A stretch of 56,937 nucleotides of DNA, from contig ONAE01000003.1 of assembly GCA_900315695.1 (NCBI GenBank), positions 1 to 56,937 on the forward strand, in the 5' to 3' direction. This document shows positions 41,835 through 52,920 of this stretch, piece after piece. The notes beneath the pieces were generated by a model. It made no database searches and had not been told where the DNA came from. It saw nothing but the letters and a program-made list of their open reading frames with translations. The DNA comes from an uncultured Prevotella sp. (lineage in GTDB: Bacteria > Bacteroidota > Bacteroidia > Bacteroidales > Bacteroidaceae). The number at the start of each line of letters is the position of its first letter. Position 1 is the stretch's first letter. Position numbers and translations under genes: made by a program.

Positions 41835-42230
41835 TTACTCATTGTTATCTTTGAATATATCCTGAATATCACAGATTTCTTCTTCATCAAACCACTTGGA
41901 GAGTTTCTCCTTAGCCTGTTCGATGATGGAAGGATCAATGTCGGTCCACACCTTCTTCAGCACATAGATCAGAACGGCGAAGTCGTCGGTGAGACCGGCA
42001 ATGGGAATGGCATCGGGTATGACATCAAGCGGACTAATCATATAACCCAAGGCACCGATGATGATGGCTTTGTCAGTCTTACTGATACGGTCGCTCTGAA
42101 GCGTGTAATAAAGGATCAGGGCAGCATACACTAGCTTGGATCCCGCTCGCTTAGCAATGCGTGAGATCTTCTCTACAAATTCCGACTGGGAGAATTTGTT
42201 GGCATAACTCATAAAATCAGGTAATTCCAT
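41835..42230 (-). CDS. DUF1232 (YkvA-like) membrane protein
   Basis: A 131-residue protein with the DUF1232 core: KAIIIGALGYMISPLDVIPDAIPIAGLTDDFAV-type hairpin around residues 55-90, where the motif 'SPLDVIPD' is diagnostic, plus one or two hydrophobic helices. It probably sits at the inner membrane; function is unknown, although related proteins are linked to envelope stress. It is the last gene of the minus-strand operon that starts at 45190, 17 bases after the DUF1460 gene. Confidence 0.85.
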   Translation of the reverse strand: MELPDFMSYANKFSQSEFVEKISRIAKRAGSKLVYAALILYYTLQSDRISKTDKAIIIGALGYMISPLDVIPDAIPIAGLTDDFAVLIYVLKKVWTDIDPSIIEQAKEKLSKWFDEEEICDIQDIFKDNNE

Positions 42231-42247
42231 AATTCTTTCTGGTTAAG

Positions 42248-43108
42248 TTATTTTAATATTCTGATAATTCTGATACCGGTATGGGTACTGTGCTTCTGCA
42301 GATACTGGTAGAGCGTCATGGGCTCCTCCACCACCTTCTTGTGCAGCATAGAGGCATTGAGCAGATGCAACCCGTCGGACTGCCATACGGCAAAGCCGAG
42401 ATGGGCAATGTCGAGACCAGCCTTTTTACAGGTGATGGCAATGATGTCACCATCTTTTACGGCCTGACGAAGCAACGCCTGATTCTTCACCATCTGCTTC
42501 GGGATATAACGGAAACTTCCACCCGTAATGCTTTGCTCCATCTTACGGATGGCAGCCACATATTCCGGATGTTCACGAAGTGCCTTGTAGCTTTTCGGAT
42601 GCTGACTCATGTAATTCACGTTCACATGCTGAACGGCAGAGAACGGCGGATTAGGCGCCTGGATCTCCCTCACGATGCCTGCTTCCGTATTCAGCGTGAT
42701 CCACTCAGTAAAGTAATGGATTCGGCTGGTGTAATCATCAATCTGTCCATAACGATAACGCATGGCAGAGAGCGCATTCAGATAGTCGCGCCAAGTGAAA
42801 AGATGACGATAGACACAAAGTGTCAGCGCAGTGACTGTCTCCACAAGTGTTGTACAATCCAGTTGACGGGTATTCACCACCAGCTGTTCGCTATCATTCA
42901 CTTCAAGCGTATGGGCCACATAGGGAATACCCAGAAACTTCCTTGCAAAGAAAAGCGGAAAGTTTGTGGTGCGAGGCATGCCATGCGCCTCGTCGAGCAA
43001 TCGGCAGATCGTCAGACTATCACTTTGCTGATAGCATACCCCACCCTCTTCCCGGGCATATCCAAGAAGCGGCAAGATGGTCATCAGCAAGAACAGATAT
43101 CGTTTCAT
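42248..43108 (-). CDS. DUF1460 amidase-like envelope protein
   Basis: A 286-residue exported protein (MKRYLFLLMTILPLLGYAREE). It has the DUF1460 pattern: LGIPYVAHTLE, then the probable nucleophile in RQLDCTTLVETVTAL, and the His in GLDIAHLGFAVW. It is related to NlpC/P60-type cysteine peptidases, and known DUF1460 members cleave N-acetylmuramoyl-L-alanine bonds, so a periplasmic role in cell-wall turnover is likely. The start overlaps the end of the DUF4421 gene by 4 bases. Confidence 0.85.
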   Translation of the reverse strand: MKRYLFLLMTILPLLGYAREEGGVCYQQSDSLTICRLLDEAHGMPRTTNFPLFFARKFLGIPYVAHTLEVNDSEQLVVNTRQLDCTTLVETVTALTLCVYRHLFTWRDYLNALSAMRYRYGQIDDYTSRIHYFTEWITLNTEAGIVREIQAPNPPFSAVQHVNVNYMSQHPKSYKALREHPEYVAAIRKMEQSITGGSFRYIPKQMVKNQALLRQAVKDGDIIAITCKKAGLDIAHLGFAVWQSDGLHLLNASMLHKKVVEEPMTLYQYLQKHSTHTGIRIIRILK

Positions 43109-44190
43109 TTCTTTTGCTTGTATTTCTTTTTTAACATAAAATTATAACCTATGTAAGCATTCAGCGAACCAAATATATTGTTGGCCCTGAAGCGCGAGGT
43201 GCGATAGTTATTTGTGCGCAGGATAGCACTCGCTCCCACATACCAGCGGGTATTGTTATACACAAGTCCGAACCGCCCCACTACATCAGGATTCACCTTA
43301 CCGATATCGAAACCCTTCTTCTCATCAGCCATCTCTCCATAGCTCGTCTTATAGGCGATGGCCAGTTGTGCACTCGCGCAAAACAGCCAATTCTTGGCAA
43401 ACACCCAGTTGTAGGCATAGCCGCCTGAGAGCATGAAGTCGTTATACCTGATGTGGTTAATCATCATACCACTGTCAAGCTCCACCGTCTGTCCTTTTGG
43501 CATTCTGCTTTCGAGTGCCTCCTTCAATGCCTCGTCGTCCAGGTCAAGCGTGTTATTCGTATAACCCGCACCCGCCAGCCATGAACCACAGCTAACCTTC
43601 TGGCAGGTGGACTGGCTGAAGGCAGCAGGATAGGAGAAGTGCCCATGATTAAAGATGTAATAGGCACTCACGCCAGTGATACCCAATGTCATGCCTGAAA
43701 AAGGCATATTCTCAAAGAGGTCACTATTCTGTCCCCCCAGTTTCACATCCCGTATCTTATAGTCACTACCAGACCGTCGATAGAAGATATCTATACCGAT
43801 CTGTGAAGAGTAGATACTGAGATCAAACTCTTTTCGCAGTCCACCACTTCCAAAGCTCAGGTTCTTGATATCGAACGTGTATCCGAAGAAAAACCAGCGC
43901 CAACCAAAGTATGGTCCAATCTTTGTCAGACCGTCAGGAGACAGGCGGATATGCTGATTATCACTACTCAGATCGAAGCTCTCAAAGGTGCGCGTCACCT
44001 GCATCATGACAGTAAACTCATAGTGCTGAGGCTCGATATATGTATCCTCTAAGCGGTCGAAACCACGAATGGTCTTGCGGATGATGCCAATTTCGTGATG
44101 TTTCTCCAACGTATCGTTACGAAGCGAATCCTGCGCATAGATCATCGTGCATGATAACAGCGCCACTAACCCAAGGACACCTTTCTTCAT
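43105..44190 (-). CDS. DUF4421 outer-membrane-type protein
   Basis: A 361-residue protein with a signal peptide (MKKGVLGLVALLSCTMIYA) and a DUF4421-like body: DRLEDTYIEPQHYEFTVMMQ, then IGPYFGWRWFFFGYTFDI. The later strands alternate aromatic and small residues up to the end AYIGYNFMLKKK, as in outer-membrane beta barrels. Function is unknown; location in the outer membrane is inferred. It starts 7 bases after the oxidoreductase stop and overlaps the DUF1460 gene by 4 bases. Confidence 0.75.
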   Translation of the reverse strand: MKKGVLGLVALLSCTMIYAQDSLRNDTLEKHHEIGIIRKTIRGFDRLEDTYIEPQHYEFTVMMQVTRTFESFDLSSDNQHIRLSPDGLTKIGPYFGWRWFFFGYTFDIKNLSFGSGGLRKEFDLSIYSSQIGIDIFYRRSGSDYKIRDVKLGGQNSDLFENMPFSGMTLGITGVSAYYIFNHGHFSYPAAFSQSTCQKVSCGSWLAGAGYTNNTLDLDDEALKEALESRMPKGQTVELDSGMMINHIRYNDFMLSGGYAYNWVFAKNWLFCASAQLAIAYKTSYGEMADEKKGFDIGKVNPDVVGRFGLVYNNTRWYVGASAILRTNNYRTSRFRANNIFGSLNAYIGYNFMLKKKYKQKK

Positions 44191-44197
44191 TCACGCC

Positions 44198-45190
44198 TTA
44201 GAATTTTCCCAAGATCCGATCCATCACCCAGTTGACGGGTGTTGCCGAAACGCTTGTACAAGTGCAGACTGACAACCCTTGCAGATGCTCTATCACATTC
44301 TTGATGATCGGATACTGCACATAGGGCGGATTGGGAACCGTGATACGCTCATCTCCTTCACTGGTCTGCAAGCGAATGGGGTTATAATCGAAAACAGAGA
44401 AACTCACCTGTCCCTCTGTGCCGATAATCTCAATACAGTCTTCACGGGCACTCTCATGGGCTACATAGCACCATGAACCACTGCCAGGCAGACCGTTCTC
44501 AAATCGGAAACAAGCACTGACAGAGTCCTCTGCCTCATAAAGCCCTCCCCGATTGGCGCAGATGCCCCGGGCTTCGAGGATCACGCCGAACATATCCTGA
44601 AGGAGATCCAGCTGATGAGGTGCCATATCGTAGAAATAGCCACCACCTGCCACATCGGGTTGAAGGCGCCATGCAAGGGGCTGCCCATTCCGGATAGCCT
44701 CAGCATCAGCTGGGCGCAAAGGCTCGGTATAGCGTATCTGAACATTCAGGATCTTTCCGATCTGACCGCTTTGCACAATATCCTTCACCTTCTGGAAATA
44801 AGGCAGGTAACGGCGATAATATGCCACGAAGCAAGGAATACCGGTCTGTTCTGAGATACGGTTAATGCGGGCACAGTCTTCGTAGCTGGCTGCCAAAGGC
44901 TTCTCGACATAAACGGGTTTACCTGCCTTCATCGCCATGATGGCGTAGGTGGCATGACTCGAAGGAGGCGTAGCCACATAGACAGCATTCACGTCGGGAT
45001 CATCAATCAGTTCCTGGGCATCTGTGTACCATTTACGGATGCCGTGAGTGACAGCATAAGTGCGCGCACGCTGCTCAGAACGACTCATCACAGCCTCAAC
45101 AGAAGAGCCCTCAACCTCACTAAAGGCTGGGCCGCTTTTTTTCTCTGTTACCTCACCGCAACCGATGAAACCCCACTTTAACTGCTTCAT
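44198..45190 (-). CDS. Gfo/Idh/MocA-family oxidoreductase
   Basis: A 330-residue NAD(P)-dependent sugar oxidoreductase-like protein. The Rossmann start LKWGFIGCGEVTEKKSGPAF, the conserved VEKPLAASYEDC (catalytic Lys in EKP) and the C-terminal domain with GGGYFYDMAPHQLDLLQDMFG are typical. The substrate is not evident. ATG 45190 is chosen because the -7 box at 45215-45208 excludes the in-frame start at 45250. It is the first gene of a four-gene operon with three envelope proteins. Confidence 0.88.
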   Translation of the reverse strand: MKQLKWGFIGCGEVTEKKSGPAFSEVEGSSVEAVMSRSEQRARTYAVTHGIRKWYTDAQELIDDPDVNAVYVATPPSSHATYAIMAMKAGKPVYVEKPLAASYEDCARINRISEQTGIPCFVAYYRRYLPYFQKVKDIVQSGQIGKILNVQIRYTEPLRPADAEAIRNGQPLAWRLQPDVAGGGYFYDMAPHQLDLLQDMFGVILEARGICANRGGLYEAEDSVSACFRFENGLPGSGSWCYVAHESAREDCIEIIGTEGQVSFSVFDYNPIRLQTSEGDERITVPNPPYVQYPIIKNVIEHLQGLSVCTCTSVSATPVNWVMDRILGKF

Positions 45191-45207
45191 ATCGCAAAAT
45201 TTTGCTG

Positions 45208-45215
45208 CAAAGATA
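45208..45215 (-). promoter_or_regulatory. -7 box for the oxidoreductase operon
   Basis: TATCTTTG followed by GCAGC on the minus strand, 17 bases before ATG 45190. No clear -33 element. Confidence 0.6.
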
Positions 45216-45237
45216 CGAAATAAAATAAAAAAAATAG

Positions 45238-45245
45238 TAACTTTG
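45238..45245 (+). promoter_or_regulatory. -7 box for the membrane protein-hisB unit
   Basis: TAACTTTG followed by GCACAC, 9 bases before ATG 45255. It lies back to back with the minus-strand -7 box at 45208-45215. Confidence 0.6.
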
Positions 45246-45254
45246 CACACAAAA

Positions 45255-45911
45255 ATGAATCAGACAATGGAAAAAGACAATGAAAATATCCTTTTAAAGA
45301 GTAGGAGCAGTAGGGCTTGTATTCGTGACGGCTATCATTTCTACTTCTCAAATTTTAAACGAATTTTCAAAACCACATGGCCAATAGCTATTGTATTTGC
45401 CGTATTGTCAGCGGTTGCCTCAGCGATGCCAGTTCTCCTTGCTCCGAACCTGACTCTGGCAGGGGGATTGTTGGCAACGGTGTCCGTGTTACTGCTACTC
45501 ATCGCGGGATGGCGGATACTCCGCAGGCGTCAACTCCTGGAGAAAACAGCTCGCATCCCCTTCAAATCGTGGCTACGACATACGGGCATGATACTAATTA
45601 TATGTATCGTATGCTTTTTCACCATCTCAATCCTCATCATGCTCACCTCACTGCCGATGGTTATCATGATGGCAGCCAACTGGCAGAATCAGATCGGAGT
45701 ACTCTCTGGTGACCCAAGTGGTATGCCCGACAACGTGAGATGGCTTACACTGGCGGTTTTCCTCATAGCAGGGTTCCTTCAGGCCTACGTCTGGCTATCG
45801 GTTATCGGCCCATTTTACTTGATGCGAGGAGCAATGATTCAAGACGAAAATGAACGACAAAAATTCAACAAGAAAGAGACATATGAAACGAATCTTATTT
45901 ATAGACCGTGA
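45255..45911 (+). CDS. Integral membrane protein of unknown function
   Basis: A 218-residue protein with four hydrophobic helices: [58 protein letters not shown] and [21 protein letters not shown] charged tail ([16 protein letters not shown]) follows. I do not recognise a family. ATG 45255 follows the -7 box at 45238; ATG 45267 is an alternative. The 3' end overlaps hisB by 29 bases in another frame, so the two are probably translationally coupled. Confidence 0.75.
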   Translation: MNQTMEKDNENILLKSRSSRACIRDGYHFYFSNFKRIFKTTWPIAIVFAVLSAVASAMPVLLAPNLTLAGGLLATVSVLLLLIAGWRILRRRQLLEKTARIPFKSWLRHTGMILIICIVCFFTISILIMLTSLPMVIMMAANWQNQIGVLSGDPSGMPDNVRWLTLAVFLIAGFLQAYVWLSVIGPFYLMRGAMIQDENERQKFNKKETYETNLIYRP

Positions 45912-46953
45912 CGGTACTCTGATTGAGGAACCAACCGACGAGCAGATTGATAGCTTTGAGAAACTAAAGTTTGTCAAAGGGGTATTCCGGAATCTCAGTT
46001 TTATTCGTGAGAAGCTCGATTTCGAGTTTGTCATGGTCAGCAATCAAGACGGCTTGGGCACTGACTCTTTCCCTGAGGACACCTTCTGGCCCGTTCACAA
46101 TTTCATTCTTCAAACACTTGCTGGAGAAGGCATCACCTTTGACGACATTCTGATAGACCCACACTTCCCTGAGGATAATGCACCTACCCGCAAACCGAAT
46201 ACAGGACTGGTGGAGAAGTACATCAATAATCCTGATTATGATATCACGAACAGCTATGTCATCGGAGACAGAGAAACCGACAGAACCTTTGCTCGAAACA
46301 TTGGCTGTAAATCACTGATTCTGAGCGACGAGAATATCACATGGAACAAAATATCAGAGATCCTTTTTGCAGGTGAGCGCATTGCAGAAGTTAACAGAAA
46401 GACCAAAGAAACGGATATACACATCAAAGTAGATCTTGACGGCACAGGCAAGTGTGACATTCAAACAGGATTAGGTTTCTTCGACCATATGTTGGAACAG
46501 ATTGGTAAGCACGGGATGATGGATCTCACGATCCACACCAAAGGCGACCTTGAGGTGGATGAACATCATACGATTGAAGACACTGCCATCGCTTTGGGAG
46601 AATGCATCCTTCAGGCATTAGGCGACAAACGAGGCATCGAACGTTACGGCTATTGCCTTCCAATGGATGACTGTCTCTGTTCTGTAGCATTAGACTTCGG
46701 AGGTCGTCCTTGGCTAGTTTGGGACGCCGAATTCAAACGCGAGAGAATCGGCGAGATGCCAACCGAAATGTTCTTACATTTCTTCAAAAGCCTTAGCGAT
46801 GCTTCGAAGATGAATCTGAACATCAAAGCCGAGGGTCAGAATGAGCATCATAAGATTGAGGGAATCTTCAAGGCACTTGCCCGCTCCCTGAAAATGGCCG
46901 TTCACCGCGACATCTATCACTACGAGCTACCCTCAACGAAGGGAATGCTTTAA
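45883..46953 (+). CDS. hisB: Bifunctional HisB: histidinol phosphatase and IGP dehydratase
   Basis: A 356-residue two-domain histidine biosynthesis enzyme. Residues 1-165 are a HAD phosphatase ([13 protein letters not shown], later [14 protein letters not shown]) that acts on histidinol phosphate. Residues 170-356 are imidazoleglycerol-phosphate dehydratase, with the metal-binding blocks [31 protein letters not shown] and [19 protein letters not shown] 45883 gives the normal N terminus [11 protein letters not shown]. No other his gene is in the window; it instead follows a membrane protein gene with 29 bases of overlap. Confidence 0.95.
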   Translation: MKRILFIDRDGTLIEEPTDEQIDSFEKLKFVKGVFRNLSFIREKLDFEFVMVSNQDGLGTDSFPEDTFWPVHNFILQTLAGEGITFDDILIDPHFPEDNAPTRKPNTGLVEKYINNPDYDITNSYVIGDRETDRTFARNIGCKSLILSDENITWNKISEILFAGERIAEVNRKTKETDIHIKVDLDGTGKCDIQTGLGFFDHMLEQIGKHGMMDLTIHTKGDLEVDEHHTIEDTAIALGECILQALGDKRGIERYGYCLPMDDCLCSVALDFGGRPWLVWDAEFKRERIGEMPTEMFLHFFKSLSDASKMNLNIKAEGQNEHHKIEGIFKALARSLKMAVHRDIYHYELPSTKGML

Positions 46954-48645
<1,692 letters not shown>

Positions 48646-48694
48646 TGGCACGGTATTTGCATAGAAGACTTCAGAACGTTAAAACATAGCTATT

Positions 48695-49276
48695 ATGACA
48701 GAAAGAGATATCAACATTGAGGGAGAGGAGACTCTAGACGAGGCTCCTGTTGACGAGACTGCCAAAGAGGCAGCTACCGAAGAAAACACATCAGAAGAGA
48801 CTGCAGCGGAAACAGAAGAAGAGAAAGATCCGCTAGAAAAAGCCCAGGAGCAGATTGAGGAATTGAAGACACAGCTCCTCTATAAGGTGGCAGAGTTCGA
48901 GAACTACCGCAAGCGCACGCTGAAAGAGCGTGCAGAACTGATTTTGAACGGTGGTGAGAAGGTAATCACTGCCATCCTGCCCATCATAGATGATATGGAA
49001 CGCGCCATTGAAAACGGCGCCAAGACCGATGATCCTGAAGTGCTGCGTGAAGGTATGACACTCATCCACCAAAAATTTATGAAGACACTGGAGTCACAGG
49101 GTGTGAGCAAGATCGACACAAAGGATGCCGATTTCGATACCGACGTACATGAGGCTGTGGCGATGGTGCCAGGCATGGGCGAAGACAAGAAAGGCAAGGT
49201 AATCGACTGTCTGCAGGAAGGATATAAACTGAATGATAAAGTAATTCGCCACGCAAAGGTGGCAGTAGGACAATAA
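48695..49276 (+). CDS. grpE: Nucleotide exchange factor GrpE
   Basis: A 193-residue DnaK cochaperone that releases ADP from DnaK. The N-terminal 50 residues are acidic and disordered. They are followed by the long dimerising helix ([36 protein letters not shown]) and the C-terminal beta domain with [20 protein letters not shown] and [12 protein letters not shown]. The length is normal for the phylum. dnaJ begins 1 base after its stop, the standard grpE-dnaJ order. The 49 bases upstream show no recognisable promoter. Confidence 0.95.
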   Translation: MTERDINIEGEETLDEAPVDETAKEAATEENTSEETAAETEEEKDPLEKAQEQIEELKTQLLYKVAEFENYRKRTLKERAELILNGGEKVITAILPIIDDMERAIENGAKTDDPEVLREGMTLIHQKFMKTLESQGVSKIDTKDADFDTDVHEAVAMVPGMGEDKKGKVIDCLQEGYKLNDKVIRHAKVAVGQ

Positions 49277-49277
49277 T

Positions 49278-50358
49278 ATGGCACAGAAACGCGACTACTA
49301 CCGATCGTAACCCCGGCGACAAAGAAGCCGAAGAGAAATTCAAGGAGGCTGCAGAGGCCTATAATGTACTGCACGACCCAAAAACACGTCAGCAGTATGA
49401 CCAGTTCGGCTTCGACGGTCCGAACATGGGCAGCGGCTTCGACTTCGGAGGTTTCGGAGGTGCTTCGATGAACATGGACGACATATTCTCCATGTTCGGC
49501 GACATCTTTGGAGGCCACGGCTTCGGAGGCTTCGGCGGTGGTTCACGTCGTCCGCAGCAGCACAGGGGCAGCGACCTTCGTTTGAAGGTAAAGCTCACCT
49601 TAGAGGAAATCAACAAGGGTGTTACCAAGAAATTTAAGGTCCGTAAGGACGTACCCTGCGAGCACTGTCATGGTTCTGGTGCAGAAGACGGCAGCGGCAA
49701 GGAGACTTGTCAGACCTGTCATGGTTCTGGTGTCATCACCCATACCACCCAGAGCATCTTCGGTATGATGCAGCAGCAGAGTGTCTGCCCTGTTTGCGGT
49801 GGTGAGGGCCAGGTGATTAAGAACAAATGTCACGAATGTGGCGGCTCGGGTGTAAAGAAAGGCGAAGAAGTTGTTGAGATCAGCATTCCAGCTGGTGTTG
49901 CAGAAGGGATGGTTGTCAATGTACCAGGCAAAGGGAATGCAGGTAAGCACAATGGTATCTATGGTGATATCCAAGTATTTATCGAGGAAGAAGAGCATCA
50001 GACTTTCGTGCGCGATGGCAATGACCTGATTTACAATCTGCTACTAGATTTCCCCACAGCAGCCCTTGGAGGAGATGTAGAAATTCCTACGATTGAAGGC
50101 ACTAAACTGAAGGTGAAGATGGAGAACGGTACGCAACCGGGCAAGACCATCCGCCTACGCGGCAAGGGGCTTCCTGCTGTACAGGGTTATGGCAGTGGAA
50201 GGGGCGACCTTGTGGTGAACATCAGTGTTTATGTACCTCGCACACTGAGTCGCGAAGAGAAGACCGCCCTTGAGCAATTCCGAAACAGCGACAATTTCAA
50301 GGGTGACAAGCAGACGAAGGATTCCATCTTCCAGCGATTCAAGAATTATTTTAATTAA
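49278..50358 (+). pseudogene. dnaJ: dnaJ with J domain deleted
   Basis: The gene starts normally (ATG 49278, MAQKRDYY), but then jumps directly to [16 protein letters not shown] in another frame, with an in-frame TAA at 49308. About 27 codons of the J domain, including the HPD motif that stimulates DnaK, are missing, and the net loss shifts the frame. Everything after is intact: Gly/Phe region ([11 protein letters not shown]), four zinc-finger CxxCxGxG repeats ([32 protein letters not shown]) and the substrate-binding C terminus. A product starting at ATG 49426 would be a J-less 310-residue protein. This is either a real deletion or an assembly error. Confidence 0.85.
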
Positions 50359-50384
50359 GAATAAAAAGGAAAGAGGAACGCGGT

Positions 50385-51698
50385 ATGACGTATCAAGAGA
50401 CGTGTGAGTATCTATATAACCAATTGCCCATGTTTGAGCAACAAGGAGCCAGCGGTTACAAGGAAGGATTGGAAAACAGTCTGAAGCTCGATGATCATTT
50501 CAAACATCCACATCGCAAATATCGCACCATCCACATTGCCGGCACCAACGGCAAAGGCTCTTGTGCTCATACCTTATCCGCCATTCTACAGATGTGTGGA
50601 TATAAGGTTGGACTTTACACATCCCCCCATTTGGTAGATTTCTCTGAGCGCATCCGCATCAACGGAAAACCGATTCCAGAAGAATATGTGATTGACTTTG
50701 TACAGCAAGAGAAATCATTCTTCGAACCATTGAAACCAACGTTCTTTGAACTGGTGACAGCGATGGCGTTTAAATATTTTGCAGAGAAAGACGTGGATAT
50801 TGCTGTCATCGAGACGGGCATGGGTGGGCGTTTAGACTGCACAAACATTATCACTCCAGCCCTCTCCATCATCACAAACATCGGTCTTGACCACACGCAA
50901 TTTTTGGGTTCCACTTTGGAACAGATCGCTATGGAGAAGGCCGGCATCATAAAGCCTCATACCCCTGTTGTCATCGGAGAAGCTACTGAGGAGACACGTC
51001 AGATCTTTGAAGTAATGGCTGCTGAAGTTGCTGCACCTATCACCTTTGCCGAAGATGCACCTGAGATTATCGGCTGTAGTTCTTCTTCCAATGGACTGAC
51101 ATATAACACCTTGCATGATGGAGTATTAGAAGGAGAACTTGCTGGTAGTTATCAGGAAAAGAACGCCAACACTATTCTCTGTGCCATCAGACGACTGGAG
51201 GAAATCGGGCTGATGTACCCCTTCCCTACGACGTTCGGTGAGCCATGTAAAAACAGGGAGATTAGGGAAGGATTCAAACAAGTCTGCGACCTGACAGGTC
51301 TGAAGGGGCGATGGCAAAAGGTAAAAGAACATCCGTTGACCATCTGTGATACCGGGCACAATGTTCCTGGATGGACTTATCTGAGTGAACAACTGAAAGC
51401 CGTACCCTGTAATCATCTTCATATCGTATTCGGCATGGTGGATGACAAGGACATCCAGGGCGTCTTGTCACTGCTTCCAAAGGACGCTACCTATTATTAT
51501 ACAAAAGCTAACAACAAGCGTGCTGTCTCAGAAGGTGTATTGAAGTTGTACGGCACAGAATTCGGACTTCAAGGCGACACCTATCCCGATGTAGCGAGTG
51601 CATACGAAGCTGCAAAAAAAACTGCCACAGAAAAAGACTTTGTGTTCATCGGAGGTAGCAGTTATGTGGTCGCAGAATTCCTAAAAAACTGCATTTAG
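50385..51698 (+). CDS. folC: Folylpolyglutamate/dihydrofolate synthase
   Basis: A 437-residue Mur-ligase-type ATPase that adds glutamate to folates and/or to dihydropteroate. The P-loop is IAGTNGKGSCAHTLS near residue 53, the next conserved block SPHLVDFSERIRING, then ETGMGGRLDCTN and TNIGLDHTQFLG. The C-terminal domain has LKGRWQ and CDTGHNVPGW. The length is normal. It follows the dnaJ gene by 26 bases in the same direction and may share its transcript. Confidence 0.94.
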   Translation: MTYQETCEYLYNQLPMFEQQGASGYKEGLENSLKLDDHFKHPHRKYRTIHIAGTNGKGSCAHTLSAILQMCGYKVGLYTSPHLVDFSERIRINGKPIPEEYVIDFVQQEKSFFEPLKPTFFELVTAMAFKYFAEKDVDIAVIETGMGGRLDCTNIITPALSIITNIGLDHTQFLGSTLEQIAMEKAGIIKPHTPVVIGEATEETRQIFEVMAAEVAAPITFAEDAPEIIGCSSSSNGLTYNTLHDGVLEGELAGSYQEKNANTILCAIRRLEEIGLMYPFPTTFGEPCKNREIREGFKQVCDLTGLKGRWQKVKEHPLTICDTGHNVPGWTYLSEQLKAVPCNHLHIVFGMVDDKDIQGVLSLLPKDATYYYTKANNKRAVSEGVLKLYGTEFGLQGDTYPDVASAYEAAKKTATEKDFVFIGGSSYVVAEFLKNCI

Positions 51699-51801
51699 CG
51701 TTTTTTAATACAGAAGAAACATTTTTTTTGTTGGTTTATTCGTCCATTTGCGTTTTTTTCTGTTATTTTGCAAAAAATACGTAACTTAAAACATTTAAGA
51801 T

Positions 51802-52893
51802 ATGGCAAACATAACAGAAACAGCGAATCTTTGTGGTCTGAAGAGAGAAAACTTCCAGACCACTATCAACGGTAAAAAAACCGATTTGTACATCTTGAGA
51901 AACCGTAAAGGTTATGAAGTGGCTATCTCCAATTATGGCGGTGCCATTTGTGCTATTATGGTACCAGGCAAAGACGGTAAAGTAGCTAACGTTATTCAGG
52001 GACACGACAGTATCCAGCAGCTCATGAGCGGCAACGAGCCCTACCTTTCAACACTGATTGGTCGTTGGGGAAATCGTATCTGCAAGGGACAGTTCACACT
52101 GAATGGCAAAGACTATCAGTTGGCACTCAACGACGGTCCTAACCACTTGCATGGTGGTGCCGTAGGTTTCAATGCAAAGGTATGGGATGCCCGTCAGATG
52201 GGACCTCGTGCTTTGGCACTGCACCGCATCTCTTCATACGGTGAAGAAGGTTATACTGGAGAGTTGGACGTAACTGTAGAGTTTACATTCACCGACCTCA
52301 ACGAGTTGATCATCGAGTATCTGGCAACCACCAACAAGAAGACTATTGTGAACCTGACTCATCATGCATTCTTCTGTCTAGCAGGTGCTGCAGATCCTAC
52401 TCCTACAATTGAGGATCAGATCTGTGAGATCAATGCAGACTTCTATCTGCCAACCGATGCCACCGCAATTCCCACAGGTGAGATCCTGAAAGTAGAAGGA
52501 ACACCGTTTGACTTCCGTAAGCCAAAGACCTTCGGCAAAGAAATTAACGCCGACAACGAGCAGATCAAGTTCGGACACGGCTATGACCATAACTACGTGC
52601 TGAATAAAAAGGAAGAAGGTGAACTGAGCTTTGCTGCAAGAATCACTGAGCCAAAGAGCGGCCGTACACTCGAGTGCTATACCACCGAACCTGGTATGCA
52701 GCTTTACACAGCTAACTTCGCTACAGGCTATAAGGGCGCCAACGGTTGTACTTTCCCATATCGCTCAGCAGTATGCCTTGAGGCTCAGCACTTCCCCGAC
52801 ACACCAAATCGTCCTTACTTCCCAAGCGTTGTACTGAATCCTGGTCAGCGCTACAAGCAGAAGACCATCTATCGTTTCGGTGTGGTAGAATAA
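51802..52893 (+). CDS. galM: Aldose 1-epimerase (cytoplasmic)
   Basis: A 363-residue mutarotase that interconverts alpha and beta sugar anomers, feeding galactokinase. Conserved blocks are GRWGNRICKGQF, the catalytic His in GPNHLHGG, GYDHNYVLN (Asp), and the catalytic Glu in VCLEAQHFPDTPN. The second His block reads NLTHHAFFCLAG where most members have NLTNHxYFNL. There is no signal peptide. It is the first gene of galM-MFS-galK; the MFS gene starts 27 bases downstream. A second, lipoprotein galM-like gene lies at 55561. Confidence 0.92.
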   Translation: MANITETANLCGLKRENFQTTINGKKTDLYILRNRKGYEVAISNYGGAICAIMVPGKDGKVANVIQGHDSIQQLMSGNEPYLSTLIGRWGNRICKGQFTLNGKDYQLALNDGPNHLHGGAVGFNAKVWDARQMGPRALALHRISSYGEEGYTGELDVTVEFTFTDLNELIIEYLATTNKKTIVNLTHHAFFCLAGAADPTPTIEDQICEINADFYLPTDATAIPTGEILKVEGTPFDFRKPKTFGKEINADNEQIKFGHGYDHNYVLNKKEEGELSFAARITEPKSGRTLECYTTEPGMQLYTANFATGYKGANGCTFPYRSAVCLEAQHFPDTPNRPYFPSVVLNPGQRYKQKTIYRFGVVE

Positions 52894-52920
52894 CGAACTG
52901 ATACATAAATTAGACGAATT

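Noticed and set aside
51763-51770. TTATTTTG as a promoter -7 box for the gal operon
   Set aside because: It departs from TAnnTTTG at the second base and no -33 element stands at 19-21 bases, so the gal promoter was left unassigned.
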